From the NCBI GenBank assembly GCA_043736395.1, contig JAYTCQ010000174.1, forward strand, positions 1 through 64,000: a stretch of 64,000 bases of DNA, in the 5' to 3' direction. The position numbers were made by a program, and so were the translations under genes. Positions 1-8,924 of this stretch are shown here, one piece after another. The DNA is from JAFDVL01 sp043736395. GTDB taxonomy: Bacteria > Acidobacteriota > Blastocatellia > RBC074. Each line of letters begins with the position of its first letter. The first letter of the stretch is position 1. The notes below the pieces were generated by a model. That model did not search any database and was not told the DNA's origin. It saw only the letters and a list, made by a program, of their open reading frames with translations.

Positions 1-417
1 GGAATTATATTCTTTGACAAAGACATCTACCTGAGGATTGCGCTGATATTTGCGGTATCGATCAATTACCTCTTTTGCCAATTCGCTTTCTGTCAAACAG
101 GCCGCTTGAATGTCCATTTCAATCAATGGCATGCGAATAATTCCTCTGGCGTCCACGCGGACAGATTCACGCGACAATTGCGGACGATTGAAGACGCGAA
201 CGTCAAGCAAATCGCCTGGCCCAATCCGGTACCGCTCATCTTCTTGAGCTATTTCACGCCCCGATGTTACCGATGATGATATTGGTGATGACACTGGTAA
301 CGTAATCTCTTTTTTTTCCTGCTCTTGTTGAGCATTTACCCGGTATTCCAATCCACCGAAAGCAAACATCATCAGAAAAATACCGAACATCAAAAAAGCA
401 TTAAATAATGATTTCAT
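1..417 (-). CDS. Polysaccharide export protein, Wza/KpsD-like (5' part; 3' end outside window)
   Basis: The first 139 codons of a secreted polysaccharide-export protein; the gene runs off the left edge. An N-terminal hydrophobic segment (MKSLFNAFLMFGIFLMMFAF) is a signal peptide. A low-complexity Ser/Val linker follows, then the start of a poly-export domain at about residue 60: YRIGPGDLLDVRVFNRPQL, followed by VRVDARGIIRMPLI and a tail of the NPQVDVFVKEY type. Proteins of this family form or extend the outer-membrane channel for capsule and exopolysaccharide. This is the second such gene in the window (the other is at 56655), which suggests that another polysaccharide cluster or an accessory channel gene continues to the left. 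The start ATG is the only one before the signal peptide. Family call seen in the sequence; substrate unknown. Confidence 0.85.
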   Translation of the reverse strand, partial: MKSLFNAFLMFGIFLMMFAFGGLEYRVNAQQEQEKKEITLPVSSPISSSVTSGREIAQEDERYRIGPGDLLDVRVFNRPQLSRESVRVDARGIIRMPLIEMDIQAACLTESELAKEVIDRYRKYQRNPQVDVFVKEYNS

Positions 418-459
418 AGCTTTAAATTAAAGCTTTAGGTGAAGCTTTAGAACCAATAA

Positions 460-732
460 CTATCTTGCTGCAAGCCCTAATCGTCTTGATGAGAGCGCCT
501 CACGAAAATGAGTTGGGCAGGCAAGATTAAGAATTGTATTCTGCACTCTAACCAGAACTTCTTCATGTTCACGAACAAAATTACCGGTCAGCGGATGATC
601 CTGAGTCTTAACGATAATTCCCTCACGAAACCATTGCCAAAACTGTGTTTGCGTAGTCCAGTATTGCTGTTGATTTCGGCAAACAATAAGTGCCGTATGT
701 TTTTTCTTTTTTTTCTTTTGTTTTGTGCTCAT
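460..732 (-). CDS. Small hypothetical protein (90 aa)
   Basis: A 90-residue ORF beginning with a Lys-rich stretch (MSTKQKKKKKKH) and then a Gln/Trp/Phe-rich core (CRNQQQYWTTQTQFWQWFRE) and a C-terminal part containing ACPTHFREALSSRRLG. A good ribosome-binding site (AAGGAG) lies 9 nt before the ATG, which is the main reason to believe it. Composition and length match small conserved hypothetical proteins I loosely associate with Acidobacteriota; no function is known to me. There is no signal peptide or membrane segment. An overlapping ORF on the plus strand has no comparable start signal and is treated as a shadow. Confidence 0.55.
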   Translation of the reverse strand: MSTKQKKKKKKHTALIVCRNQQQYWTTQTQFWQWFREGIIVKTQDHPLTGNFVREHEEVLVRVQNTILNLACPTHFREALSSRRLGLAAR

Positions 733-888
733 GGCAAGTTACTCCTTCCCCAGACAGACCCGTCCTCCTACCAGTTCTGGAATGAACCAGACTGATAAAA
801 CCACAATGGGAAGCCTTTAACGCAAGGCAGCGATCCTAATTAGGGGGATTTTGATAATAATCTATCTATGAATTCACTACTCTGAGAG

Positions 889-1563
889 TTACCCCTTTGA
901 GGCCAGAAGCCGTGAAATCAACTCTGCACGGCGCTTCACTCCATACTTAACAAAAACATGCCGAAGATGAAATTTTACAGTTTGCTCGCAGATGTAAAGC
1001 TGCTCACCAATCTGTGCATTTGTCATTCCCTGCACACAACATAAAGCGACTTGCGATTCACGCCGACTAAGATCATATCGATCCGCCAAACGTTCAATAG
1101 CTTGTGCAAAACTTTTACTTTCAATCGTGTTCTGAGCTAATGACGGGGATACTGCAAATTGAATAGCCGTCCGGCGTGCAAAAATTTCGCCAGGAGTAAA
1201 AATAAGAAAGACTTCTGTTTGGGGATTAATATCTCTCCCGGCAATTTTATGCTGTTCAATGCTCAATTTCCCTACCAGACCCCGGATCGCACGTCGTACT
1301 GCGTTATAATTTGGTAATTGTGTGAGAGTCATTAACTGGCGCAAACTAAAAGTGCAAACACGGGTCTTTACTGCTAATACTTCAACTAATAAAGTCTGAT
1401 ATATACAATGTTCATTAGGGGTATGTGTTAGTGCCAACATAGCCATTTCCTGATTATTAGGATTGAATTCATTTACCTGTCTGAAAACAGTATGATTGGG
1501 TACCACTAAGGACAAAGTGTCAGGCTGCAAACCCCATTTGTTTTTATTTTGGGCTGTCAACAT
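889..1563 (-). CDS. LuxR-family transcriptional regulator with an N-terminal winged-helix-like region
   Basis: A 224-aa putative DNA-binding regulator. The C-terminal 60 residues are a clear LuxR/GerE helix-turn-helix: LSRRESQVALCCVQGMTNAQ, then IGEQLYICEQTVKFHLRHVF and YGVKRRAELISRLL. There is no receiver domain with a phosphorylatable Asp. Instead, residues ~50-110 (LLVEVLAVKTRVCTFSLRQL ... YNAVRRAIRGLVGKLSI) look like a MarR/winged-helix fold, so the protein may carry two DNA-binding modules; that part is inference. It lies downstream of a long AT-rich non-coding stretch and next to a polysaccharide-export gene, so a role in surface-polymer control is possible. No strong Shine-Dalgarno is visible upstream of the ATG. 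Confidence 0.8.
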   Translation of the reverse strand: MLTAQNKNKWGLQPDTLSLVVPNHTVFRQVNEFNPNNQEMAMLALTHTPNEHCIYQTLLVEVLAVKTRVCTFSLRQLMTLTQLPNYNAVRRAIRGLVGKLSIEQHKIAGRDINPQTEVFLIFTPGEIFARRTAIQFAVSPSLAQNTIESKSFAQAIERLADRYDLSRRESQVALCCVQGMTNAQIGEQLYICEQTVKFHLRHVFVKYGVKRRAELISRLLASKG

Positions 1564-1774
1564 AGCTCAATAGCTTTAGATATATTTGTCTTATTACGTG
1601 TGATTATTATGCCGGTAATAACACACTGGAGGGAGTACTGAGAATACAGCTAAACTCGACCAAAAGATTTAGCTGACTTACATTACACTAATTGTCTAAC
1701 ATTAAGATTTCAGCCTACACTATAGCAGAATTGTTATAAAATAAGTCCTGTTAAAATTCTAGTAAAATCTCAAA

Positions 1775-1799
1775 ATTTTATCAAAATTTCTGATAAAAT
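1775..1799. repeat. Perfect inverted repeat, 9-bp arms
   Basis: ATTTTATCA at 1775-1783 is mirrored by TGATAAAAT at 1791-1799 with a 7-nt spacer. It lies about 210 bp upstream of the LuxR-type start codon and could be an operator. It is AT-only apart from two bases, so chance or DNA bending is an alternative. Confidence 0.5.
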
Positions 1800-2163
1800 C
1801 ATAAATTTTAAGTCCCCTATACGGTAATATCTGCTATAATATTAGGAATATTTAGTTTTTCATTTGATTTACTTACATATTGAAGTATAGTTGAAAAGCT
1901 CCCCATTAGTATTGCTGAAATCCCCCAAAGTAGGTTAAAAACACTTAACTTAAGACTAACATGATTAAACATTATTTAGTCTTATTGTATATTCACTTAG
2001 ATCATACCAGTTCGTATAATTCTTTTGAAGATATGATTATTTTTATGCTAGCATCAAGTACACGTTAATTCTGCTATCTTTTCAATAATTTAGCTTAATA
2101 TTTTTCTTAACTTTATGCTGAATTAGAGGAAACTTTAGGTTTTATGATTGATAACTGTAAACT

Positions 2164-2198
2164 CTTTTAACTATAATCTATTTGTTCATAGTTAAAAG
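2164..2198. repeat. Perfect inverted repeat, 11-bp arms
   Basis: CTTTTAACTAT (2164-2174) and ATAGTTAAAAG (2188-2198) are exact reverse complements with a 13-nt loop. It could be an operator or a weak hairpin; a run of T does not follow on either strand, so a classical terminator is unlikely. Confidence 0.55.
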
Positions 2199-2325
2199 AA
2201 ATTATGAAGTGCTTCAAAGTAAAGCAACCCGTATTAATGTTCTTTGTCCGGCATCCCTGAGAACTTTAATAACTGAAGTATGGCTATCTATAAAATAGCT
2301 ATTTCCTGTCTGTCCACCAATTAAA

Positions 2326-2544
2326 ATGTTTCAAGACCGATTGTCTAAACAGTTAAAAACACTTGCTCTTGTATAACGACTCGAAGATAGGCGCACTCGC
2401 TGGAAAGAATTTTCTAGCATAGCGAATCCACGCATCCCTCCTGCTAATGCGCTGACTATAAAAATTATTGATGATGATGATGATGATCTTGTTGCTATGT
2501 TTTTACTAATGTCTATAAGCGTGTGGCTTTGTAATGGATTGTAG
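2326..2544 (+). pseudogene. Possible decayed small ORF with one in-frame stop
   Basis: One frame reads MFQDRLSKQLKTLALV, then a TAA stop (2374-2376), then RLEDRRTRWKEF, SSIANPRIPPANALTIKII, six Asp and LVAMFLLM before a TAG at 2542. The second half has a protein-like composition (Arg/Glu/Trp-rich, Pro-rich, then an acidic run) in an otherwise non-coding AT-rich stretch, so a small gene interrupted by a nonsense change is plausible. The Asp run comes from a GAT microsatellite. I do not recognise a family, and chance is possible. Confidence 0.3.
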
Positions 2545-2839
2545 GCTTTTTTGCCAATAGTTTCAAATGGATAAATCAGAGAAATATTATACTTGCTTTT
2601 ATTTCAATATCTTATAACTAAATTTCTAGGATTTCGGGATTTTATAACGTGTCATTAATATTTATATCTTAAGTTTGACACCGAGAATAGCTTAATAAGT
2701 ATACACCTAGTATCTCCTAGAACAAAATTAGTTACTAATGTAGTTATCTAGTTATAAAGATTGGAAGTTTTAAAGAGATCTTATTGTCATCGTATTTTGA
2801 ATACCCTTCAATTCCAAAGTGTTTATAAAAAGGAACATT

Positions 2840-3703
2840 ATGAGTCAGGGAGTTAGAATATATTATCATTTCGGGACTTTTCGATTGGACGTTGCAGCGC
2901 GAATGCTGATGCGTGATGAAGAAATTATTCCACTCACTCCTAAGATTTTTGACACCTTGCTGGTGTTGCTCCAGCACCATGGCAAATTAGTAGAAAGGTC
3001 ATTATTAATTCAGACCGTCTGGCATGATGATTACGTTGAAGAAGGGAACATTAGCTCGACTATTTACCTCCTGCGCAAGGTTTTAGGCGATAATCGCAAT
3101 GATCAATCCTATATCGTGACCATTTCCCGACAAGGGTATCGTTTCGTTGCACCAGTAAGAGAGGTCTGTATTGCAGACCGGCCAATCACTACACCCACTG
3201 CCGATGTCATCGCCGTTTTGCCCTTCAGATCGCTCAATGTGAATGAAACAGATGAAGGGATTAGTTTGGGATTGGCCAATGCCTTGATTACGCAACTTAG
3301 TAATTGCCGACAGTTAACTGTTCGACCAACTAGCATGGTACAAAAATATGTTAATTTAGAAATTGATCATGCTACGTTAGGTGATGAGTTGGGAGTAACA
3401 TTAATTGTTGAGTGCAATTTTCAACGTTCCGGTGAATATATTCGCGTGACGGCTCAATTAATTAGCGTCTGTGAAAATATCCCTCTTTGGGCAGCAACTT
3501 ACGATGAAAAGTTCACCGATCTTTTTACCGTTGAGGATGCTCTCTCTAAAAGTATTTCAAATGATTTGATTCTCGAATTAATGAATAATTCCAAGACTGG
3601 AAATGATTGGTTAGAGTTAAGCCAATTAGAATCAAAACGAGAAATTTCTCACTCAAATCAGCTTAGCTTTTATAAGCGTACTGATGAGAATCACGAAGTT
3701 TAA
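2840..3703 (+). CDS. CadC/OmpR-type winged-helix regulator with FlgO/TolB-like C-terminal domain
   Basis: A 287-aa regulator. Residues ~8-105 are a Trans_reg_C winged helix: FGTFRLDVAARMLMRDEEII, LTPKIFDTLLVLLQHHG, LVERSLLIQTVWHDDYVEEG, and the wing ending RQGYRFVAPVREV. Residues ~125-265 (IAVLPFRSLN ... ISLGLANALITQLSN ... LIVECNFQRSGEYIRVTAQL) match the TolB/FlgO-like domain that follows such winged helices in many Acidobacteriota; these proteins usually go on into TPRs, which are absent here, so this is a short version. No transmembrane helix is evident. An upstream in-frame GTG at 2819 exists, but the ATG at 2840 has AAAAAGGA just before it and is preferred. It faces the giant secreted protein downstream, which it might control. 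Confidence 0.82.
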   Translation: MSQGVRIYYHFGTFRLDVAARMLMRDEEIIPLTPKIFDTLLVLLQHHGKLVERSLLIQTVWHDDYVEEGNISSTIYLLRKVLGDNRNDQSYIVTISRQGYRFVAPVREVCIADRPITTPTADVIAVLPFRSLNVNETDEGISLGLANALITQLSNCRQLTVRPTSMVQKYVNLEIDHATLGDELGVTLIVECNFQRSGEYIRVTAQLISVCENIPLWAATYDEKFTDLFTVEDALSKSISNDLILELMNNSKTGNDWLELSQLESKREISHSNQLSFYKRTDENHEV

Positions 3704-3998
3704 TGTAAAAATACTATTGCACTGTTACAGTAGTCTCTGCCTTTAACTTATTTGAGAACCTCTCGCTCCTCAAATTCTATTCCCTTCGAATAATATTTTT
3801 CCTACCAGTCTCTAATTTTCCGAAAGTACTACGTCATTCTCTCTATCAATAATTGATGCTCATCGTTTCACTCGTCAATGTGCTGCCATTAAGTAACACA
3901 TTTCGCGATTGAAGAATTTCTTTCTGAGTCATACTTCATTTTGAAGCCCTCAAATTGATTCACCTGATGTAACTCGAAGCTGTTCAAGAAGCCAGACT
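3704..3998. other. Intergenic, C/T-rich
   Basis: About 295 bp between the CadC-like gene and the giant secreted protein. It contains a short hairpin (TTGAG/CTCAA near 3750-3775) without a following T run. No gene or convincing promoter motif was seen. Confidence 0.4.
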
Positions 3999-6900
3999 AT
4001 GACTACACACCAACCACCACCAAAACCCATACAGTACCTGTATTCATTGCGGTTCTTGAGTCTTATCTTCAGCCTCATAATCATTTGGATAGCCATTCCC
4101 ACAGCAATATTTAAAGCAAAAGCAACCCACGTCACAGAGACCAAAGCACAGCAATTCCCGACAGGAATGACAACCTCCGATTGGAGGAGCATCAAGCAGG
4201 AATACGAGCGGCATCGACACGCAATTTCTCAACTCACCAAAGAGGAAAGCGGGAATTGGCAGTCACGCAATCCAGAGCAGCAATTATTAGTAAAATTCGA
4301 TGGACGAGGCGCTGATGTCAGCCCGGAGGGCGCGCCTTGGCAGTGGGGATTGGAATTGAAAAGCTATGGATTTCCTGGCTCCGAACAAAAAGTCAGCAAC
4401 AAAGCAATCATCACCACAACATTAGATCGCCTAAGTTACAATTGGGACAATAATCTTCAAGAATGGTATCTCAACGATAGGCGCGGCTTGGAACATGGCT
4501 TTACTTTCAATGAACGTCCTAATGGGACAGACGGGTCTCTGACTTTGCGAATGGGTGTGCGCGGCGGGCTACATCCGCAGGTACACTCTAATAGGCGCAA
4601 CGTTAGTTTTGTTGATGCAAATGGGAGCATTGCGCTCACTTATTCAGGGCTAACCGCAGTGGATGCTGAAGGGCAAATCTTACCAGCCCACATCGAAGCT
4701 GAATCCGATGAACTTCGATTAATCGTTGATGAAAAAGCGGCACAATATCCAATCACGATTGATCCAATTATCCAACAGGCTTACCTCAAGGCCTCTAATT
4801 CCGAGGCGGGTGACACGTTTGGTTTTTCGGTCGCAATCTCTGGCGACACAGTCGTAGTTGGCGCACGAAATGAAGCCAGTAATGCCACTGGCGTCAATGG
4901 CATCCAAAGTAACAATTCCGCTCCGAAAGCGGGCGCCGCATACGTATTTGTGCGCAGTGCCGGCGGCTGGAGCCAACAGGCTTATCTCAAGGCCTCCAAC
5001 ACGGAAGCTGGTGACGAATTTGGATACACCGTTGCGATCTCTGGCGACACGATCATCGTCGGAGCGCCATTGGAAGATAGTAACGCGACTGGCGCTAATG
5101 GAAATCAAAGTGACAACAGCACTCCTGACTCTGGCGCGGCGTATGTCTTTGTGCGAAATGCTGGCAACTGGAGTCAACAGGCGTACCTCAAATCCTCTAA
5201 CCCCGACATTGCAGATTTATTCGGTTGGTCGGTTGGGATTTCTAATGACACCGCAGTGGTCGGAGCCTGGCTTGAGGCCAGTGCGAACGGAAACCAGAGT
5301 GATAATAGCGCTGCGGTTTCCGGTGCGGCGTATGTCTTTGCACGGAACGCAGGCAATTGGAGTCAGCAGGCATACCTCAAAGCATCAAACAAGGAAGCCG
5401 GGGATGCCTTTGGCTGGACAGTCGCGATCTCCGGCGAGACGATTATTATCGGCGCACCATTTGAAGCTGGTATTCCTGGTAATCAAAATAACAACAGTGC
5501 CAGTAGTTCAGGTGCGGCATATGTCTTTGCACGGAATGCAGGGATTTGGAATCAACAAGCTTATCTCAAAGCATCCAACAGTGAAGCAGGCGATGCTTTC
5601 GGATGGTCGGTAGGAATTTCTGATAACTCAATCATTGTCGGCGCCCCCTTTGAATCTAGTAATGCAACAGGCGTTAACGGTAATCAAAGTGACAATAGCG
5701 CTTCTGTAGCTGGGGCGGCTTATGTGTTTACCGGGAGCGCAGGAATTTGGAATCAGCAGGCATATCTAAAAGCTTCCAACACCGATATAGCAGATCTGTT
5801 CGGTTGGTCAGTAGCCGTCGCCGGCGAGCGGGCAGTAGTCGGGTCTCAAGGCGAATCCAGCAATGCAATTGGCGTTAATGGAAACCAATACAACAATACC
5901 TCTATTTATTCCGGCGCGGCATACGCATTTATTCGTCTTTCAGGAGTATGGAACCAACAGGCTTATCTCAAAGCATCCAACCCTGATGGAGCCGATACCT
6001 TCGGAGTTGCAGTGGCGATCTCCGGCGATACTATTTTAGTCGGGGCACCAAGTGAGGCCAGCGACGCGACGGGCGTCAATGGTAATCAGATTACAAACAA
6101 TGCTCCGAACTCCGGCGCTGCCTATATTTTCTTTATCCCATTACCTGATCTGACTCTCACCAAAACAGACGGAGGAATGATTTTCACGCCTGGTGGAAAT
6201 GGCAGCTATACAATCAATGTAAGTAACGCAGCAGCGGCTGGCCCAACCATCGGCCCGATCATCGTCACTGATAGCTTACCTAACAATTTAACTCTCACCA
6301 GTTATAGCGGTTCTGGTTGGATTTGCACTGGCACGACCAGCCTTTCGTGTACCCACAGCGGAATATTAAATGCCGGATCAAGTTTGCCACCGCTGGCATT
6401 AACGGTGAAGGTCGGATCAGGTACCCCGACGGGATTGAATAGCATTACGAACAAAGCAACGGTCTCGACACCGACTGAAGTAAATCTCAGCGACAACTCT
6501 CACAGCATTTCCACTAGCGTTTTGGGCGTCCCAAAACTAACCGCGAGCCTTGCTGATCCATTGGTGTGTAATGGTTCGGACGGCCTCGCATCTGTGACCG
6601 CTACGCTCAGCAATCCCAATCAGACAGCCCTGCTTGCGGCGTTTACTGCTATGCTTCCCGCGCAGCTCACCGCGCTGGCGGGAACCTGCAATACCTCGAC
6701 CAATGGTGGTTGTACAATTGCGGCTAATGGTTCCAGCGTCACTTGGAATGGAACACTCAATCCAGGGCAAACCCTTACAATTAGTTATCAGGTACAAATC
6801 GCTGCCACCGTCTCACAGGGCACGCAGCTTTGTGTCAATTCAATCGGCACGGTTGGTGGTGTCGGAACCAATTCGCAAGCGTGTCTCACGGTGAATTGTA

Positions 6901-7808
6901 CCGGGCAGGGATTGTTACCCATTTCCAATGTTGGCGTATCCGATCAAAAGCCGGGATCACTGCTGGTATTTCCTTATTATTCATCCAAAACCACTGAACG
7001 CCACGACACGCGTCTCACGATCACCAATGTCGGCTCACAGTTGGCATACATCCATTTATTTTTGATCGAAGGGACAAATTGCTTCCCGGCAGATTTCTTT
7101 TTATGCCTGACCCCGAAAGCAATTTACTCATTTAAAGCCTCAGATTACGATCCCGAAAATACCGGCTACATGTTAGCGGTTGCGGTAGATAATCAGGGTC
7201 GTCCAATCGCGCAGAATTCGTTAATGGGTAACGCCTTTGTGGATAATGGCGAGTATCAGGGCAACTATGGAGCCGAAGCCTTTTGGCGCTATGACACGGC
7301 ACTCACCAACGTCAGTGAAAACTTTGCTGTCTTAGGACTGAACGGTACACAATACGATGCCGCGCCCATTCAATTTATGGTTGAAATTCAAAGTCCGCTG
7401 GATGCAGTTAGACAAAAAATTATTGTCGCGCCGTTGTCAGGAGATTTTAGCGGAGGAGTGGCAAGCCTCGGCAGCGCCCTTCCTATAATTACCAATGCAG
7501 CCGCGCAAATCGGTCCTGGGCTGGCTTCTAATGAAGAAGAAAAAACAGCCAGCTTTGTTTCGTTACTGAGTGGTGGATGTTTGAAAAGCGCGGTGATCAC
7601 CACCACTTCCCCGCGCATCCCACGCGGGTTAGGCAGTTTAATTCCAAAAGGTAAGATGGGATTATTGAATTTTCGCGTGGGTGCGGGAGTCGGGCTAATA
7701 ATGACACCACGAACAGATACAAATCGCTGGGGTGGAATTCGAACTTTGCATAAAACAGCAGCGGGAAATATGACAATTGCTATTCCGGTTTTTGCGCCTG
7801 GTTGTTAG
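3999..7808 (+). CDS. Giant secreted protein: seven FG-GAP repeats, DUF11-like domains and a C-terminal domain shared with 62379 and 63710
   Basis: A 1269-aa exported protein. A hydrophobic signal segment lies at residues ~14-40. Residues ~55-255 form an N-terminal beta-rich domain ending YPITIDPIIQQ, as commonly precedes FG-GAP arrays. Seven ~66-aa repeats follow (about 259-713), each built like QQAYLKASNSEAGDTFGFSV + AISGDTVVVGA + GAAYVFVR, the integrin-type beta-propeller FG-GAP pattern. Residues ~715-835 are a DUF11-like domain (LTLTKTDGG ... IIVTDSLPNNLTL), and ~840-965 a second, related one. From ~970 a domain begins VSDQKPGSLLVFPYYSS and ends IPVFAPGC; it is shared with the two right-edge proteins. 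Role probably adhesion or matrix; enzymatic residues are not seen. It is flanked downstream by a 29-bp inverted repeat that may terminate it. Confidence 0.85.
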   Translation: MTTHQPPPKPIQYLYSLRFLSLIFSLIIIWIAIPTAIFKAKATHVTETKAQQFPTGMTTSDWRSIKQEYERHRHAISQLTKEESGNWQSRNPEQQLLVKFDGRGADVSPEGAPWQWGLELKSYGFPGSEQKVSNKAIITTTLDRLSYNWDNNLQEWYLNDRRGLEHGFTFNERPNGTDGSLTLRMGVRGGLHPQVHSNRRNVSFVDANGSIALTYSGLTAVDAEGQILPAHIEAESDELRLIVDEKAAQYPITIDPIIQQAYLKASNSEAGDTFGFSVAISGDTVVVGARNEASNATGVNGIQSNNSAPKAGAAYVFVRSAGGWSQQAYLKASNTEAGDEFGYTVAISGDTIIVGAPLEDSNATGANGNQSDNSTPDSGAAYVFVRNAGNWSQQAYLKSSNPDIADLFGWSVGISNDTAVVGAWLEASANGNQSDNSAAVSGAAYVFARNAGNWSQQAYLKASNKEAGDAFGWTVAISGETIIIGAPFEAGIPGNQNNNSASSSGAAYVFARNAGIWNQQAYLKASNSEAGDAFGWSVGISDNSIIVGAPFESSNATGVNGNQSDNSASVAGAAYVFTGSAGIWNQQAYLKASNTDIADLFGWSVAVAGERAVVGSQGESSNAIGVNGNQYNNTSIYSGAAYAFIRLSGVWNQQAYLKASNPDGADTFGVAVAISGDTILVGAPSEASDATGVNGNQITNNAPNSGAAYIFFIPLPDLTLTKTDGGMIFTPGGNGSYTINVSNAAAAGPTIGPIIVTDSLPNNLTLTSYSGSGWICTGTTSLSCTHSGILNAGSSLPPLALTVKVGSGTPTGLNSITNKATVSTPTEVNLSDNSHSISTSVLGVPKLTASLADPLVCNGSDGLASVTATLSNPNQTALLAAFTAMLPAQLTALAGTCNTSTNGGCTIAANGSSVTWNGTLNPGQTLTISYQVQIAATVSQGTQLCVNSIGTVGGVGTNSQACLTVNCTGQGLLPISNVGVSDQKPGSLLVFPYYSSKTTERHDTRLTITNVGSQLAYIHLFLIEGTNCFPADFFLCLTPKAIYSFKASDYDPENTGYMLAVAVDNQGRPIAQNSLMGNAFVDNGEYQGNYGAEAFWRYDTALTNVSENFAVLGLNGTQYDAAPIQFMVEIQSPLDAVRQKIIVAPLSGDFSGGVASLGSALPIITNAAAQIGPGLASNEEEKTASFVSLLSGGCLKSAVITTTSPRIPRGLGSLIPKGKMGLLNFRVGAGVGLIMTPRTDTNRWGGIRTLHKTAAGNMTIAIPVFAPGC
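4773..6137 (+). repeat. Seven tandem FG-GAP coding repeats (~195 bp each)
   Basis: Each unit starts at a codon pair for QQ followed by AYLKASN (AYLKSSN in unit 3) and ends near GAAYVF plus a short linker ending W(S/N). Units 3 and 4 are shorter in the NATGVNGNQ loop. DNA-level similarity between units is high, so copy-number change by recombination is likely. A long out-of-frame ORF across this region (4858-5613) is a by-product of the repeat. Confidence 0.85.
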
Positions 7809-7819
7809 AGACTAAAAAT

Positions 7820-7925
7820 GCGGAAGCCCACACGCAGTAAGGGCGCCAGTACACTATTCAAAATTCACAATGATGCTAAATTCACTTCTAATGAAATGGC
7901 GCCCTTACTGCGTGCGGGCTTCTGC
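7820..7925. repeat. Long intergenic inverted repeat (29-bp arms, 2 mismatches)
   Basis: The left arm 7820-7848 and right arm 7897-7925 are reverse complements over 29 bp with two mismatches. The core GCACGCAGTAAGGGCGCC is in the right arm's complement. A 48-nt AT-rich loop separates them. It sits exactly between two convergent genes, 11 bp after one stop and 15 bp before the other, so it could act as a bidirectional terminator. It resembles REP/MITE-type dispersed palindromes; I see only one copy in this window. Confidence 0.75.
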
Positions 7926-7940
7926 AAAATTATTTTATCT

Positions 7941-8924
7941 CTATTTGGAATCCTGATAGCGCAACATCAAACCATCAGCGCCGACTGCCCAGATTTGTTT
8001 TTTCTTCGCAAATAATCCATACAAGTTTTGCGTTGTTCCACTTTCCTGCGTGAACCAGGTTCTACCGCCATCTCCGGTGCGCAAAATAGTTCCTTTCCAA
8101 CCAATGATAAAGCCTTGATCATCATTGACGAAAACTACACTGAGCAGCGTTTGTTTACTTTCAACTTTCACAGGTTCCCACGAAGCTCCGCCGTTTTCCG
8201 TTCTCAGAACTGTTCCTTTATCTCCCACAACGACAGCCTCTTTTTTGCCCGTTGCTTCGATATGATAAAGATTCCCTTTGACTCCGCTGGTTTGTTTGAC
8301 CCAGGTTCTTCCGCCGTCTTCGGTATAAAGAATTGTCCCTTTGCCACCAACTACCCAACCACGTTTGTCATTCACAAATTTGACGTGAACCAATTCTTCT
8401 TTCGTGCCGCTTTCCTGTTGCGCCCACGACTGTCCGCCATCTTCAGTATGCAGGACACGGCCCTCCGTTCCGACTACCCAGCCTTTTTTCCGACTCGGAA
8501 AAGCCAGGCTGTAAAATTCAGGAAGCTCCTGATTTGACGAAGTTTTTGGAGCAATGATTTGAAATTTAGGAGACCAGACTTCACCGCCATCCGTAGTGTG
8601 ATAAATACGCGCACCGCTTGCTAACAGAAAGCCATCTTTTTTATTGAGAAACAGAACATCATTAATCGCAGTTTTGACACCTGCGTCCTGTGCGAACCAA
8701 CGCTCTCCGTTATTGTTCGTCGCACGAATAATACCGCGCTCGCCAACCACCCAGCCATTATCTTTGTCGACAAAATAAACTGTATTCAATTCACAACGAG
8801 TACCTTTATTATCGCATTTCGTATCTTCCTGACGCACGCGTTGCCACTGTGCGTGGACGTCAACTACACTTACGTTCAACAAGACAACCATCAAAAATGT
8901 GTAAAAGAAATTACGCAATTTCAT
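7941..8924 (-). CDS. Secreted YCF48/BNR-type beta-propeller protein
   Basis: A 327-aa protein with a signal peptide ending VHAQ at about residue 26. Seven blade-like repeats follow, such as GWVVGERGIIRATNNNG, GWVVGTEGRVLHTEDGG, GWVVGGKGTILYTEDGG and GFIIGWKGTILRTGDGG, each with the Asp/Asn-Gly-Gly-x-x-W turn. This is the YCF48-like (photosystem-II-assembly-factor-like) or BNR fold; in non-photosynthetic bacteria its role is unknown, probably periplasmic scaffolding or sensing. Its ATG overlaps the TGA of the preceding TonB-like gene by 4 bp and has a strong AGGAGGAGAAGG site, so the two are co-translated. Confidence 0.85.
   Translation of the reverse strand: MKLRNFFYTFLMVVLLNVSVVDVHAQWQRVRQEDTKCDNKGTRCELNTVYFVDKDNGWVVGERGIIRATNNNGERWFAQDAGVKTAINDVLFLNKKDGFLLASGARIYHTTDGGEVWSPKFQIIAPKTSSNQELPEFYSLAFPSRKKGWVVGTEGRVLHTEDGGQSWAQQESGTKEELVHVKFVNDKRGWVVGGKGTILYTEDGGRTWVKQTSGVKGNLYHIEATGKKEAVVVGDKGTVLRTENGGASWEPVKVESKQTLLSVVFVNDDQGFIIGWKGTILRTGDGGRTWFTQESGTTQNLYGLFAKKKQIWAVGADGLMLRYQDSK

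Larger units (their letters stand above)
1564..2839. other. AT-rich gene-poor region between divergent regulators
   Basis: About 1.28 kb without a convincing intact gene between the LuxR-type gene (minus) and the CadC-like gene (plus). It is visibly richer in A and T than its flanks. It holds two perfect inverted repeats (1775-1799 and 2164-2198), a probable decayed ORF (2326-2544), a GAT microsatellite (around 2470-2487), and three copies of TAGTTA (2729, 2741, 2749) about 90 bp upstream of the CadC-like start that could be an operator. The promoters of both flanking regulators must lie here, but I cannot place them confidently. Confidence 0.6.

Noticed and set aside
4858..5613. A 251-codon plus-strand ORF out of frame in the FG-GAP repeats
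   Set aside because: It follows from the periodic coding repeat; the correct frame is continuous through the region and gives clear FG-GAP units.
8028..8537. A 169-codon plus-strand ORF opposite the YCF48-like gene
   Set aside because: Repeated blades in the real frame explain it; no start signal.
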